DNA of 37,655 nucleotides. Source: Chromatiales bacterium. Its GTDB lineage: Bacteria > Pseudomonadota > Gammaproteobacteria > Steroidobacterales > GCA-2729495. The position numbers and the translations under genes are program-made. Location: assembly GCA_020351875.1 (NCBI GenBank), contig CP070671.1:2630011-2667665 (forward strand), written 5' to 3'. Position 1 is the first letter of the stretch; each line of letters opens with the position of its first letter. The notes below the pieces were generated by a model, which was not told where the DNA came from, did no database searches, and saw nothing but the letters and a program-made list of their open reading frames with translations. Of the stretch, positions 8,133 through 15,927 are shown in pieces.

Positions 8133-8990
8133 ATGACCTTGCGCCTGACGCAGTCCCCCGGGCTGACCACCGACAAAGATCCGGAACTGGACCTGGACGA
8201 TCCCGAAACCAATTTCATGGCGTTGATGAAGCTGCGCGGCAACCTGAACGGCGACGATTTCTTCTTCGCTTTCCCCGGCCAGGCCTGGGCGATGGTCCCG
8301 CAGGAACGCAACGTCAAGTGCTTCCGCACCCTCGGCTTCGGCTCGGGGCGCCTGGAAGAGGTGGACGAGGGCTACCGGATCTACAGCCGCGAGGTGCTGT
8401 TCTACCTGGACCCGGACAGCGGTGAGATCCTGCAGGAATGGAGCAACCCGTTCCTGGGCGGCCGCAAGGTCGAGGTGGTGCACATCCAGAACGACCCGGT
8501 GAACGGGGTGTTTGCCCGCTCGGGGCCGGGTCCGCTGGCGCCGCCGTATCCTTACGTGAGTTGCGGTGACATGGTGGCCTTCCAGTGGAACTTCTTCATC
8601 CAGCACCCCGCCGCGATGAATCGCCTGGACTATCCGCTGTATTCGTCCGGCGATATCGACCAGCACGCGGAACTATGGGGTTTGATCGGCAGCAAGTCCG
8701 ACATCCTGAACCCGGACATTACGTCGGCCTATTGCACGATGTCATGGACGCGCGTGGCCGACTGGCTGCCGTTCATGGAGATGGGCAATGCACCCGGCAA
8801 GATGGTCTTTCACAGCCACTCGATGAAGCTGATGGATGGCCCGCAGGAACTGCCGCGCCCGATCCTGGATTACATCGAGAAGCATCATAGTGAATACCTG
8901 ACGGCGCCCACCGAATGGAACGGGCCGCAGATGACGAGTTCTGCGCAGGTATTCAAGGCGATCGTCGACAAGCGCCGGGCCGGCGGCTAG
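8133..8990 (+). CDS. DUF1838 family protein
   Basis: A 285-residue soluble protein that I place in the DUF1838 family by general appearance: an N-terminal NFMALMKLRGNLNG block, many aromatic residues, a central NPFLGGRKVEVVHIQNDPV and a C-terminal half with DYIEKHHSEYL. No catalytic motif is obvious and the function is unknown. Family members are often found beside aromatic and terpenoid degradation genes. Two in-frame ATGs exist at 8121 and 8133; I choose 8133 because TGGAG lies six bases before it, while nothing suitable precedes 8121. Its TAG shares the palindrome CTAG with the stop of the opposing molybdenum hydroxylase gene. Confidence 0.75.
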   Translation: MTLRLTQSPGLTTDKDPELDLDDPETNFMALMKLRGNLNGDDFFFAFPGQAWAMVPQERNVKCFRTLGFGSGRLEEVDEGYRIYSREVLFYLDPDSGEILQEWSNPFLGGRKVEVVHIQNDPVNGVFARSGPGPLAPPYPYVSCGDMVAFQWNFFIQHPAAMNRLDYPLYSSGDIDQHAELWGLIGSKSDILNPDITSAYCTMSWTRVADWLPFMEMGNAPGKMVFHSHSMKLMDGPQELPRPILDYIEKHHSEYLTAPTEWNGPQMTSSAQVFKAIVDKRRAGG

Positions 8991-11395
8991 CGACTCTCTA
9001 CACTGACCACCTGGTCGTAGTTGCGCTCTTGCAGCAGCCGGTGCAGCGCCGGCGGGGAGTGATAGGAGTCGGTGATGACGATGCCGTCGCCATAGACGGC
9101 ATCCTGGATTGCCCCGGTGATCGCGTGCAGCGGCGCGCCGGCGCTCTCGCCCATACCCTTCGCGCCGTTGTAGGTGAAGGGCGACGGGGATTCGACGTTG
9201 GCGTGGCGGACCTCCGGCATGTTCAGCGCGGTGATCGGGCAGTAGTCGCTGAAGGTTGCGGTCAGGAGGTTGCCGTCGGCGTCATAGTCGAAGCTTTCCA
9301 TGATCGCAGCACCAATGCCGTGCGCGGCGCCGCCGAGGGCCTGGCCGGCGACGATTTGCGGGTACAGCACCTTGCCGCAGTCGTCCACGGCGGCATAGGC
9401 CAGGATCTTCGGCCGGTAGGTCTGCTTGTCGATCTCGATGACCACCGCGTGCAGCAGCGCTGCGTAGGTCAGGGTCAGGTTGCCGAACTTGCGGTCCAGG
9501 TCGGGGATCCGGAAATCCGGGCGGTACACGTTGCGCACGTTCAGCGTGACGTCGGCCAGCGACTCATCCAGCACCGCATTGTTGTTGTTGACCAAGTTGC
9601 TGAGCGTCCAGTAGTTCACGCTGCGTGAGGTGCCCTTGACCTTCAGCTCCGGCCCTTCTGCGCCAACGCCGAACTCCAGGTCCTCTTCCGCCGCTTCGAG
9701 CACGAAGGCGGCGAGCTGGCGCATCTCCGCCTTGAGCTTCTGGCAGGCGCCGTGCACGGCCGTGAGCCCGGTGACCGCGAACTGGCTGGCATAGGTGCCG
9801 GAATGACCCACGAAGGTGTTCCACGCCGTGTCGAAGCCGGGCCGCACGTGCACCATGCCCGGGTCGATGTTCAGTTCCTTCGCGACCAGCGCGGACGCGG
9901 CGGTTTCGTGGCTCTGCCCGGACGGCCCGGTGCCCAGGCTGACCACCACCACGCCGTCGAAATCGAGCCGCATCGCGCAGACTTCCGAGTTGCCGGAGAA
10001 GGGCAGTTCCGGATTGATGATGCGGGCCTGGCCGAAGTTGTTGGTACCGGAGTCGATGGTCGCGCCGATACCCATGCCGAGCCACCGGCCTTCGGCGCGC
10101 GCGGCGGCCTGCTTCTGTTTCCAGTCGTCCCAGCCGATCAGCTCTTTCGCTTTCTGCAACATGGCCGGGTAGTTGCCGGAGTCATACACGCAGCCATTCG
10201 GCGTTTCATACGGGAACTCTTCGATGTAATTCTTCAGGCGCATCTGATCGTGCGGGATACCGAGCGTGTGCGCACAGATGTCGACCACGCGTTCCATGAA
10301 CCAGATGTGCTGCATGCGCGAATAACCGCGGTTCGGCACCACCGGGCACTTGTTCGTGACCGCCTGCGTGAACTCGATGTGAATGTTGCGCAGCCGGTAG
10401 GTGGCCGGCAGCACCTGCGCCCAGATGATGCAGCCGAGGGGCTCGTAACGGGTGTACGCACCGCAGTCGTCGAAGTGCCGCGAGCGGATCGCGGTGATCA
10501 GGCCGTCTCGCGTGACCGCAACCTCGGTGTCCAGAAAGGTGCGTTCGTTACCGTGCCCGCTGGCCAGCAGGTGCTCGGTGCGGGTTTCCGACCACTTCAC
10601 GCGCCGCCCGCCCGTCTTGCGCGACGCCAGCGCCGCGATGGCCATGTACAGGTAGTTCCAGATCTTGTTACCGAAGCTGCCGCCGACATCATAGGTGCGA
10701 ATGCGCAGCTGGTCCGTGCGCAGCCGTAGCGCCGGTGCGAGCAGCTGCTGCGCGAAGCCGGGGAAAGAGTTGTTGCACAGGAATTCCACGCTGCCGTGCC
10801 GGGTCCATTCGGCCACGCAGGCGCTGGTCTCCAATGGTGTGCTGGAGAAACGATGGAAGTGCAGCGGGCCGATCCGAATCACGTGGTCCGCGTCGGCGAA
10901 GGCCTGGTCCACGTCGCCGTAATCGAAGACCCCGTGCCAGGTACGGTTGGTGCCCGCGGACTCATGCAGCACGACCTTGTCTTCGAGTGCGGTCGCCACA
11001 TCCATCACCGGGTCCAGCGGTTCGTAGTCCACGTCGATCAGTTGCCCGCCGTCCATCGCGATCGCGGGCGTCTCGGCCACCACGGCCGCAACGGGTTCAC
11101 CCTGGTAGCGCACGCGGTCCACCGCCATCGGGTAGTCCTGGATGTTCGCGGCCGGCGGCGGCGCGATCTGCATGTACGGGTCGCAGAGTTCGGCTATCTC
11201 GCTGCCGGTCAGCGTGCAGATGACGCCGGGCAGTGCGTCGGCAGCGCTGGTGTCGATGTGCAGGACCCGGGCATGGGCGTAAGGCGAGCGCAGGATATAG
11301 AGATGCAGCAGGCCGGCTTCGTTCACGTCGTCCGTGAACAGACCCTGCCCGCGAACCAGGCGCTCGTCTTCTTTTCTTTTCAGCGGTGCAGACAC
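8987..11395 (-). CDS. Molybdenum hydroxylase large subunit (xanthine dehydrogenase/CoxL family), 802 aa
   Basis: A full-length molybdopterin-binding large subunit of the xanthine oxidase family, which hydroxylates N-heterocycles or aldehydes with water as oxygen source. Recognisable are LRSPYAHARV (35-44), YQGEPVAAVVAE (97-108), GGSFGNK (238-244, Ser where most have Gly), a variant active-site loop PNRGYSR (354-360) and KGMGESAGAP with the catalytic glutamate near the C-terminus. Neither the 2Fe-2S small subunit nor the FAD medium subunit is encoded nearby, so partners must come from elsewhere. Translation appears to begin at a GTG (11393-11395) without a good Shine-Dalgarno. Upstream lies inverted repeat copy 2 and a divergent glutathione transferase gene. 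The substrate cannot be inferred. Confidence 0.85.
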   Translation of the reverse strand: MSAPLKRKEDERLVRGQGLFTDDVNEAGLLHLYILRSPYAHARVLHIDTSAADALPGVICTLTGSEIAELCDPYMQIAPPPAANIQDYPMAVDRVRYQGEPVAAVVAETPAIAMDGGQLIDVDYEPLDPVMDVATALEDKVVLHESAGTNRTWHGVFDYGDVDQAFADADHVIRIGPLHFHRFSSTPLETSACVAEWTRHGSVEFLCNNSFPGFAQQLLAPALRLRTDQLRIRTYDVGGSFGNKIWNYLYMAIAALASRKTGGRRVKWSETRTEHLLASGHGNERTFLDTEVAVTRDGLITAIRSRHFDDCGAYTRYEPLGCIIWAQVLPATYRLRNIHIEFTQAVTNKCPVVPNRGYSRMQHIWFMERVVDICAHTLGIPHDQMRLKNYIEEFPYETPNGCVYDSGNYPAMLQKAKELIGWDDWKQKQAAARAEGRWLGMGIGATIDSGTNNFGQARIINPELPFSGNSEVCAMRLDFDGVVVVSLGTGPSGQSHETAASALVAKELNIDPGMVHVRPGFDTAWNTFVGHSGTYASQFAVTGLTAVHGACQKLKAEMRQLAAFVLEAAEEDLEFGVGAEGPELKVKGTSRSVNYWTLSNLVNNNNAVLDESLADVTLNVRNVYRPDFRIPDLDRKFGNLTLTYAALLHAVVIEIDKQTYRPKILAYAAVDDCGKVLYPQIVAGQALGGAAHGIGAAIMESFDYDADGNLLTATFSDYCPITALNMPEVRHANVESPSPFTYNGAKGMGESAGAPLHAITGAIQDAVYGDGIVITDSYHSPPALHRLLQERNYDQVVSVESR

Positions 11396-11425
11396 GGCGT
11401 TGTTGTTCTCGGCGTCTGTCTTTCC

Positions 11426-11501
11426 GGGGACAGTTTACCTATTTCGCGGAATGCTTGTGCCAACCACCATGAGTCTTACGCGAAATAGGTAAACTGTCCC
11501 C
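11426..11501. repeat. Inverted repeat copy 2 (REPIN-like hairpin)
   Basis: Perfect 23-base arms at 11426-11448 and 11479-11501, again starting GGGGACAGTTTACCTATTTC, with a 30-base loop unrelated to that of copy 1. It occupies most of the 108-base gap between two divergent genes, ending only two bases before the glutathione transferase ATG at 11504 and 30 bases from the GTG of the minus-strand gene. Promoter elements for either gene would have to lie in or beside the repeat. Confidence 0.9.
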
Positions 11502-11503
11502 CG

Positions 11504-12304
11504 ATGAGTCTCGTTCTGTATCACAGCGTCGAGTCCACCTGCGCCCAGAAAGTCCGCCTGGTGATGGCCGAGAAGGGTCTGGAGTGGGAAGAGATCCGGC
11601 TGAACCTGCGCAAGGGTGAGCAGTTCACGCCGGCTTACCTCAAGCTGAACCCGAAAGCCGTCGTGCCGACCCTGGTAGACGGCGACGCGGTGGTGCGGGA
11701 GTCGAGTGTGATCAACGAGTACCTGGAAGACCGCTTTCCGGCACCGTCACTGCGGCCGGCCGATCCTTACGATTGCGCCCGGATGCGCCTATTGGTGAAG
11801 ACCATCGATGACGAGGTGCACCCGGCCATTGGCGTGCTGAGCTATGCAATTTTCCTGCGGCACCAGATGAACGAACGTTTGTCCGCCGCGGAGCTGGAGC
11901 AACACTTCGCGCGGGTGGCGGATCCGGCCCGGCGCGAGCGGCAGCAGGCAACCCACGCACTGGGTCTGCAGTCACCGGCGGCGGGCCTGGCCGTTGCTGA
12001 ACTCGGGCGCTTTGCGGCGCAACTCGCCGATGCGCTCGTCGGCCACGACTGGCTGGCCGGCGATCACTATTCCCTGGCCGACGCCGCCGCATTGCCTTAT
12101 ATGTTCCGGGCCCGGGCACTGCACCTGGCGCCATTGTGGGCGGAGCAGGGCAAGGTTGCGACGTGGCTGGATCGCGGGCTGGAACACGCGTCGCGCCTGC
12201 GGCTCAGCGATACCTGGGGTTCGGAGTCCTTCCACGCGATGGTTGCTGACCACGTGAACGCGGCCAGCCAGGAAATTCACGCACTGCTCGGCAGCGCGTC
12301 CTGA
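11504..12304 (+). CDS. Glutathione S-transferase family protein
   Basis: A 266-residue cytosolic glutathione transferase. The N-terminal thioredoxin-like half shows LYHSVESTCAQKVRL, with the active-site serine region, NPKAVVPTLV (cis-proline) and ESSVINEYLED, which binds the gamma-glutamyl part of glutathione. The C-terminal helical half is somewhat longer than the usual 200-220 residue enzymes and ends with the GDHYSLADAAALPYM motif. Such enzymes in catabolic clusters isomerise or dehalogenate ring-cleavage products, or detoxify. The start ATG is two bases after inverted repeat copy 2 and has no Shine-Dalgarno, so translation may be leaderless or depend on the repeat. It converges with the second molybdenum hydroxylase gene. 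Confidence 0.85.
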   Translation: MSLVLYHSVESTCAQKVRLVMAEKGLEWEEIRLNLRKGEQFTPAYLKLNPKAVVPTLVDGDAVVRESSVINEYLEDRFPAPSLRPADPYDCARMRLLVKTIDDEVHPAIGVLSYAIFLRHQMNERLSAAELEQHFARVADPARRERQQATHALGLQSPAAGLAVAELGRFAAQLADALVGHDWLAGDHYSLADAAALPYMFRARALHLAPLWAEQGKVATWLDRGLEHASRLRLSDTWGSESFHAMVADHVNAASQEIHALLGSAS

Positions 12305-12308
12305 CGAA

Positions 12309-14630
12309 TTACAGCTTGCCGAGGGCGCGCAGTACTTTTTCCGGCGTGATCGGCAGCTCGCGGATGCGCGCGCCGGTCGCGTTGTAGATTGCGTTCGCGA
12401 TCGCCGGGGCCGGCACCACCACGCAGGTTTCGGCCACAGACTTGGCGCCGAATGGCCCGGTGGGCTCCATGGATTCGATGAACGCGATGTCGATGTCCCG
12501 CGGCATTTCCACGGCCGTCGGGATCTTGTAGTCGAGAAAGTCTCCGGTCAGGCAGGTGCCGGAGTCCGGATCGAACTGGATCTCCTCCATCAACGCGTAA
12601 CCCATGGCCTGTTGAAAGGCGCCCTCGACCTGGCCCTCGGCCGCACTGGGGTTGATGACGCGACCAATATCGTGGGTATACACCACGCGTTCGACCTTGA
12701 CCTCCCCGGTGTCGGTATCCACTTCGACTTCGACGAAGCCCGCAGCCGCCGGGCTGGGGTTCCCGGGTGGGGCCATGCTCGATACGCCGATGATGGTGCC
12801 TTTCTCCTCGAGCGTTGTTGGGGCCGGGCCCTGGTCGGTCACCTGGATGAAGGGTGACTCGGCGCGCGCGGCCACTTCCGCAACGCTCAGGGACCGATCC
12901 GGCGTGCCCTTGACCGCGACTTTGCCGGCGGCGAGTTCGAGGTCCTCCGGGCCGGCTTCCAGCATGATCCCGGCCACTTGCAGCAGGCGTTCCTTCGCCG
13001 CCGTCGCGGCAGAGAGCACCGCATTCCCGGCGCTGTAGGTCACGCGGCTCGCATGCGTGGGCGCGTCGTACGGCACGTTGGTCGTGTCCACGGCCTGCGT
13101 CATGCGCACCTGGTCCATCGACAGCCCCAGCTCCTCTGCCGCAATCTGCAGCAGCGTCGTGATCTGCCCGGAGCCGATGTCCATCGCGGCGGTGGCCAGG
13201 TCCGCCGTGCCGTCGGGATTCAGCTTCACGATCGCGCCGGAGTGCTCGTAGATGTCGGGAAAGCCGACGCAGCAGCTGACCCAGAACGGCGTCAGCGAAA
13301 AACCCATGCCGCGTTTCTTCACGCCGGCGTCACTATTAGCGGGCTTGCGATCCTGCCAGCCAAAGCGTTCCATTCCGCGGTCGATGACTTCTTCCAGCTC
13401 GTAGGAGTCGAGGCTAAACCCGGGCACCAGGGGATGCGGATCGCCCTGCCGGTAGGAATTCTTCTTGCGGAATTCCGCCGGATCGAAGCCGAGGGCCTCG
13501 CAAATTTCGTCGTGCTGTGACTCCAGCGCAAAATAGGCCTGCGGTCCGCCGTAGCCGCGATAGCCGCCGCCAATCATATTGTTCGTGTACACCGCGTAAC
13601 CTTCCCAGAGGTAGTTGGGCACGCGGTAGCCGGCATTGACGAAGGTCCCGTGCACTTGCAGCACCGTGGAACCGTGTGTCGCGTGCGCGCCGGCATCCAG
13701 GATGCTCTTCGTGTGCCGCGCGACGATCAGCCCGTCCTTCGTGACGCCCGTCTTCATGTGTACCCGGATCGGGTTGCGGGTGGTCGTAATGAAGTCTTCG
13801 TAACGCGAGTGCTCGATGCGCACCGGCCGGCCGGCCTTGCGACTCAGCAGCACCGCGATGGGTTCGAGATGCCCAATATCGAGTTTGCCCCCGAAACCAC
13901 CGCCGATGTAGGGCGGCTTGATGACCCGGACCCGGCTTTCCGGGAGCTCCAGCGCGTAGGCCAGTTTCTGCCGCAGGCCGAACAGGTGCTGCATCGACGA
14001 GTTGATCGTGATCTCACCCCGCCCGCTCCACTCGGCGACACACACGCGCGGCTCCAGGTAGCAGGTGTGCACGCGCTGGGTCGTGTAGTCACCTTCGAAG
14101 ATGTGGTCGGCTGCGGCGAAGCCCTGCTCGATATCGCCCGCCTCGAAGCGCGGCGCGATCGCGATGTTGTGCTCGGCGCCCTCATGCAGTTGCGGCGCAC
14201 CGGGCTGCATCGCCTCCTCCGGGTCGAAGATTGCGGGCAGCTCTTCGTAGTCGACCTCGATCAGCTCGAGGGCCTGCTCGGCGATGTCCACCGACGTGGC
14301 CGCAACAGCGGCCACCGGCTGCCCGGCAAAGCGCACGGTGTCGCTCATGATCACCAGGTCCACCGTCGCGCTGAGGGTGTCCGCCGGGACGAAGTACACG
14401 GGCGTGAACTTGCGTTGCGGCACTTCCGCTGGCGTCAGCACGGCCTTGACCCCGGGCAGGGCTTCCGCCGCGCGGGTGTCGATGCGCCGGATGCGCGCGT
14501 GGGGATACGGGCTGCGCAGCAACTTGCCGTGGAGCATGCCCGGCATGCTGAAGTTCACGGGATAACCGGTGCCGCCGGTCACCTTGTCCAGCGCATCCGG
14601 CCGGGCGACGCTCTTGCCTATCACGCTCAT
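12309..14630 (-). CDS. Molybdenum hydroxylase large subunit (xanthine dehydrogenase/CoxL family), 773 aa
   Basis: A second large subunit of the xanthine dehydrogenase family, only distantly similar to the one at 8987. It has LRSPYPHARI (38-47), FAGQPVAAVAA (101-111), GGGFGGK (243-249), a standard form-II active-site loop GYRGYGGPQ (356-364) and GAKSVAETCVVV with the catalytic glutamate near the C-terminus. The protein starts MSVIGKSVARPDA at the ATG 14628-14630, preceded by GGAGG with eight bases of spacing. The open frame extends ten codons further, but that part is encoded by inverted repeat copy 3 and is unlikely to be translated. No iron-sulphur or FAD subunit gene is adjacent. The substrate is unknown; N-heterocycle or aldehyde oxidation is the family norm. 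Confidence 0.87.
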   Translation of the reverse strand: MSVIGKSVARPDALDKVTGGTGYPVNFSMPGMLHGKLLRSPYPHARIRRIDTRAAEALPGVKAVLTPAEVPQRKFTPVYFVPADTLSATVDLVIMSDTVRFAGQPVAAVAATSVDIAEQALELIEVDYEELPAIFDPEEAMQPGAPQLHEGAEHNIAIAPRFEAGDIEQGFAAADHIFEGDYTTQRVHTCYLEPRVCVAEWSGRGEITINSSMQHLFGLRQKLAYALELPESRVRVIKPPYIGGGFGGKLDIGHLEPIAVLLSRKAGRPVRIEHSRYEDFITTTRNPIRVHMKTGVTKDGLIVARHTKSILDAGAHATHGSTVLQVHGTFVNAGYRVPNYLWEGYAVYTNNMIGGGYRGYGGPQAYFALESQHDEICEALGFDPAEFRKKNSYRQGDPHPLVPGFSLDSYELEEVIDRGMERFGWQDRKPANSDAGVKKRGMGFSLTPFWVSCCVGFPDIYEHSGAIVKLNPDGTADLATAAMDIGSGQITTLLQIAAEELGLSMDQVRMTQAVDTTNVPYDAPTHASRVTYSAGNAVLSAATAAKERLLQVAGIMLEAGPEDLELAAGKVAVKGTPDRSLSVAEVAARAESPFIQVTDQGPAPTTLEEKGTIIGVSSMAPPGNPSPAAAGFVEVEVDTDTGEVKVERVVYTHDIGRVINPSAAEGQVEGAFQQAMGYALMEEIQFDPDSGTCLTGDFLDYKIPTAVEMPRDIDIAFIESMEPTGPFGAKSVAETCVVVPAPAIANAIYNATGARIRELPITPEKVLRALGKL

Positions 14631-14638
14631 GAATCGGC

Positions 14639-14723
14639 CCTCCGGGGACAGTTTACTCATTTCTCCGTGTGGGGATGTCCCGCATCCCTGCCTGGTTGGA
14701 AATCAGTAAACTGTCCCCGGAGG
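14639..14723. repeat. Inverted repeat copy 3, carrying Shine-Dalgarno sequences on both ends
   Basis: Arms of 25 bases (14639-14663 and 14699-14723) share the first 19 bases CCTCCGGGGACAGTTTACT perfectly and differ at one later position (a C-C mismatch at 14658/14704). The 35-base loop holds a smaller hairpin, GGGATG/CATCCC (14672-14677 and 14683-14688). The outer ends read GGAGG on each strand: one lies eight bases before the ATG of the minus-strand molybdenum hydroxylase (14630), the other eight bases before the GTG of the plus-strand dioxygenase (14732). The element fills essentially the whole divergent intergenic region. Confidence 0.9.
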
Positions 14724-14731
14724 ACTACAGC

Positions 14732-15562
14732 GTGCACGTGCGTAAGCTGACAGAGGCAGAAATCCAGGCCTACCGCGACGAGGGCGTGGTGTTGGTGCCT
14801 GCGTTTGCCGACCAGGCGACCGTGGCCGTGCTGCGCGCGGCGGCCGAACGACGGGCGGCCGCGCCCAGCGACCATGCCGACGAATTGAGCAACGTGGGCC
14901 GTTTGCTGTCGGACCAGTTCCTGTACAACGACATCGACGAGTTCCGCGAGTTTGTGTTCCAGACCGCCGTGGCCGAGAATGCCGGGCGCGCAATGGGTGT
15001 CGACCGCGTGCGGCTGTACTTCGATCACCTGTTCGTCTGCGCGCCGCAGACACCCACCGACTACTACTGGCACCAGGACGTGCCGTACTGGCCGGTGACA
15101 GGTGACCCCATTTGCTCCATCTGGCTCAGTCTCACGGATTGCACGCCGGAAAGCAGCGCACTGCAGTTCGTGCGCGGCCAAGAACACCAGGATCAGCTGT
15201 ACGCCCAAACCCCTTTCGGCGACGAGGACCCCGCCCGGCACCAGGGCTTCGCGGCGGCAGACCGCCCACCGCCACCGGATTTTCACGCCGAGCCGGAGCG
15301 TTACGAAATTCTGAGCTGGGATTACAAGGCAGGAGACGCGGTGCTGTTCAATGCCCGCATCATGCACAGTTCCGGCGGCAACAGTTCAAAGGACGTGAAC
15401 CGAGTTGCCTATTCCACGCGCTGGATCGGCGACGACGTCCGGTTTGCCGTGAAGCCGGGTTGGCAGGATCCGCTATTGTTCCCCGATAGCGACGAGCGCA
15501 CGCGTGACGGCGATCCGCTGGTCAGCCGCAAATTCCCGGTGGCGTGGTCGGCCCGCGACTGA
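14732..15562 (+). CDS. Phytanoyl-CoA dioxygenase (PhyH) family oxygenase
   Basis: A 276-residue Fe(II)/2-oxoglutarate-dependent oxygenase of the PhyH family. The facial triad is visible as H114-x-D116 (YWHQDVPYW) and H212 (IMHSSGG), with a following arginine (R224 or R230) for 2-oxoglutarate. The N-terminal LTEAEIQAYRDEGVVLVPAF is the usual family opening. The open frame reaches back to an ATG at 14669 inside the loop of repeat copy 3, but the GTG at 14732 has GGAGG eight bases upstream and begins right at the conserved part, so I use it. The family hydroxylates CoA esters, free acids and natural products; the substrate here is unknown. Confidence 0.82.
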   Translation: MHVRKLTEAEIQAYRDEGVVLVPAFADQATVAVLRAAAERRAAAPSDHADELSNVGRLLSDQFLYNDIDEFREFVFQTAVAENAGRAMGVDRVRLYFDHLFVCAPQTPTDYYWHQDVPYWPVTGDPICSIWLSLTDCTPESSALQFVRGQEHQDQLYAQTPFGDEDPARHQGFAAADRPPPPDFHAEPERYEILSWDYKAGDAVLFNARIMHSSGGNSSKDVNRVAYSTRWIGDDVRFAVKPGWQDPLLFPDSDERTRDGDPLVSRKFPVAWSARD

Positions 15563-15676
15563 CCATCTTGTCGCCGCCCGGTTCGCTGCAGCGCGTCGTT
15601 GCCTCTACGTACATGCCCGAATTGCGCCTGGCGCGTAAGCCGCTTAAATAAATGATGTTCCTTGAATTTGGGGGAT

Positions 15677-15787
15677 ATGATGATGGCAGAAGTCTTCTTC
15701 ACGGTTTGTCTGGTTGCGGGCGTTACCTCAGTCGGGCTAATAGGGCTGACGTTGCTGGGCGTCGCGTTGAATATCATCAAGGTCTAG
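15677..15787 (+). CDS. Very small single-span membrane peptide
   Basis: Three ATG codons in a row (15677, 15680, 15683) follow a GGGGG stretch at 15670-15674 and open a frame of up to 36 codons. The product is almost entirely hydrophobic after MAEVFF (residues such as TVCLVAGVTSVGLIGLTLLG) and would form one transmembrane helix with a short NIIKV tail. Nothing else explains this 365-base gap between the dioxygenase gene and the DUF1295 gene. A good ribosome site and clean helix argue for a real gene, but so short a frame can occur by chance. No function can be given. Confidence 0.4.
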   Translation: MMMAEVFFTVCLVAGVTSVGLIGLTLLGVALNIIKV

Positions 15788-15927
15788 CCCTTAACATTGA
15801 TTCAACTCCTGTCGGCTGAGGATCGTCAGGAGCGTGACTATGTCTCTGGCAAGACGCGCTTGCCACTGAAAGGTTAGTTCGGGTTGGCCAGCCTGGTTGG
15901 TCTGGCCAGGGGTGGTATTAATTCCAT

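Noticed and set aside
14631..14660. Ten extra codons at the start of the second molybdenum hydroxylase.
   Set aside because: They are encoded by the inverted repeat arm; the ATG at 14630 has a well-spaced GGAGG and starts a typical family N-terminus.
7961..14723. CRISPR array or insertion sequence made by the three repeats.
   Set aside because: Only three copies about 3 kb apart, each an inverted pair, with no transposase, target duplications or Cas genes.
15885..15908. Hairpin TGGCCAG/CTGGCCA after the small membrane peptide gene, considered as a terminator.
   Set aside because: Seven-base arms with a ten-base loop and no T-tract; too weak to call.
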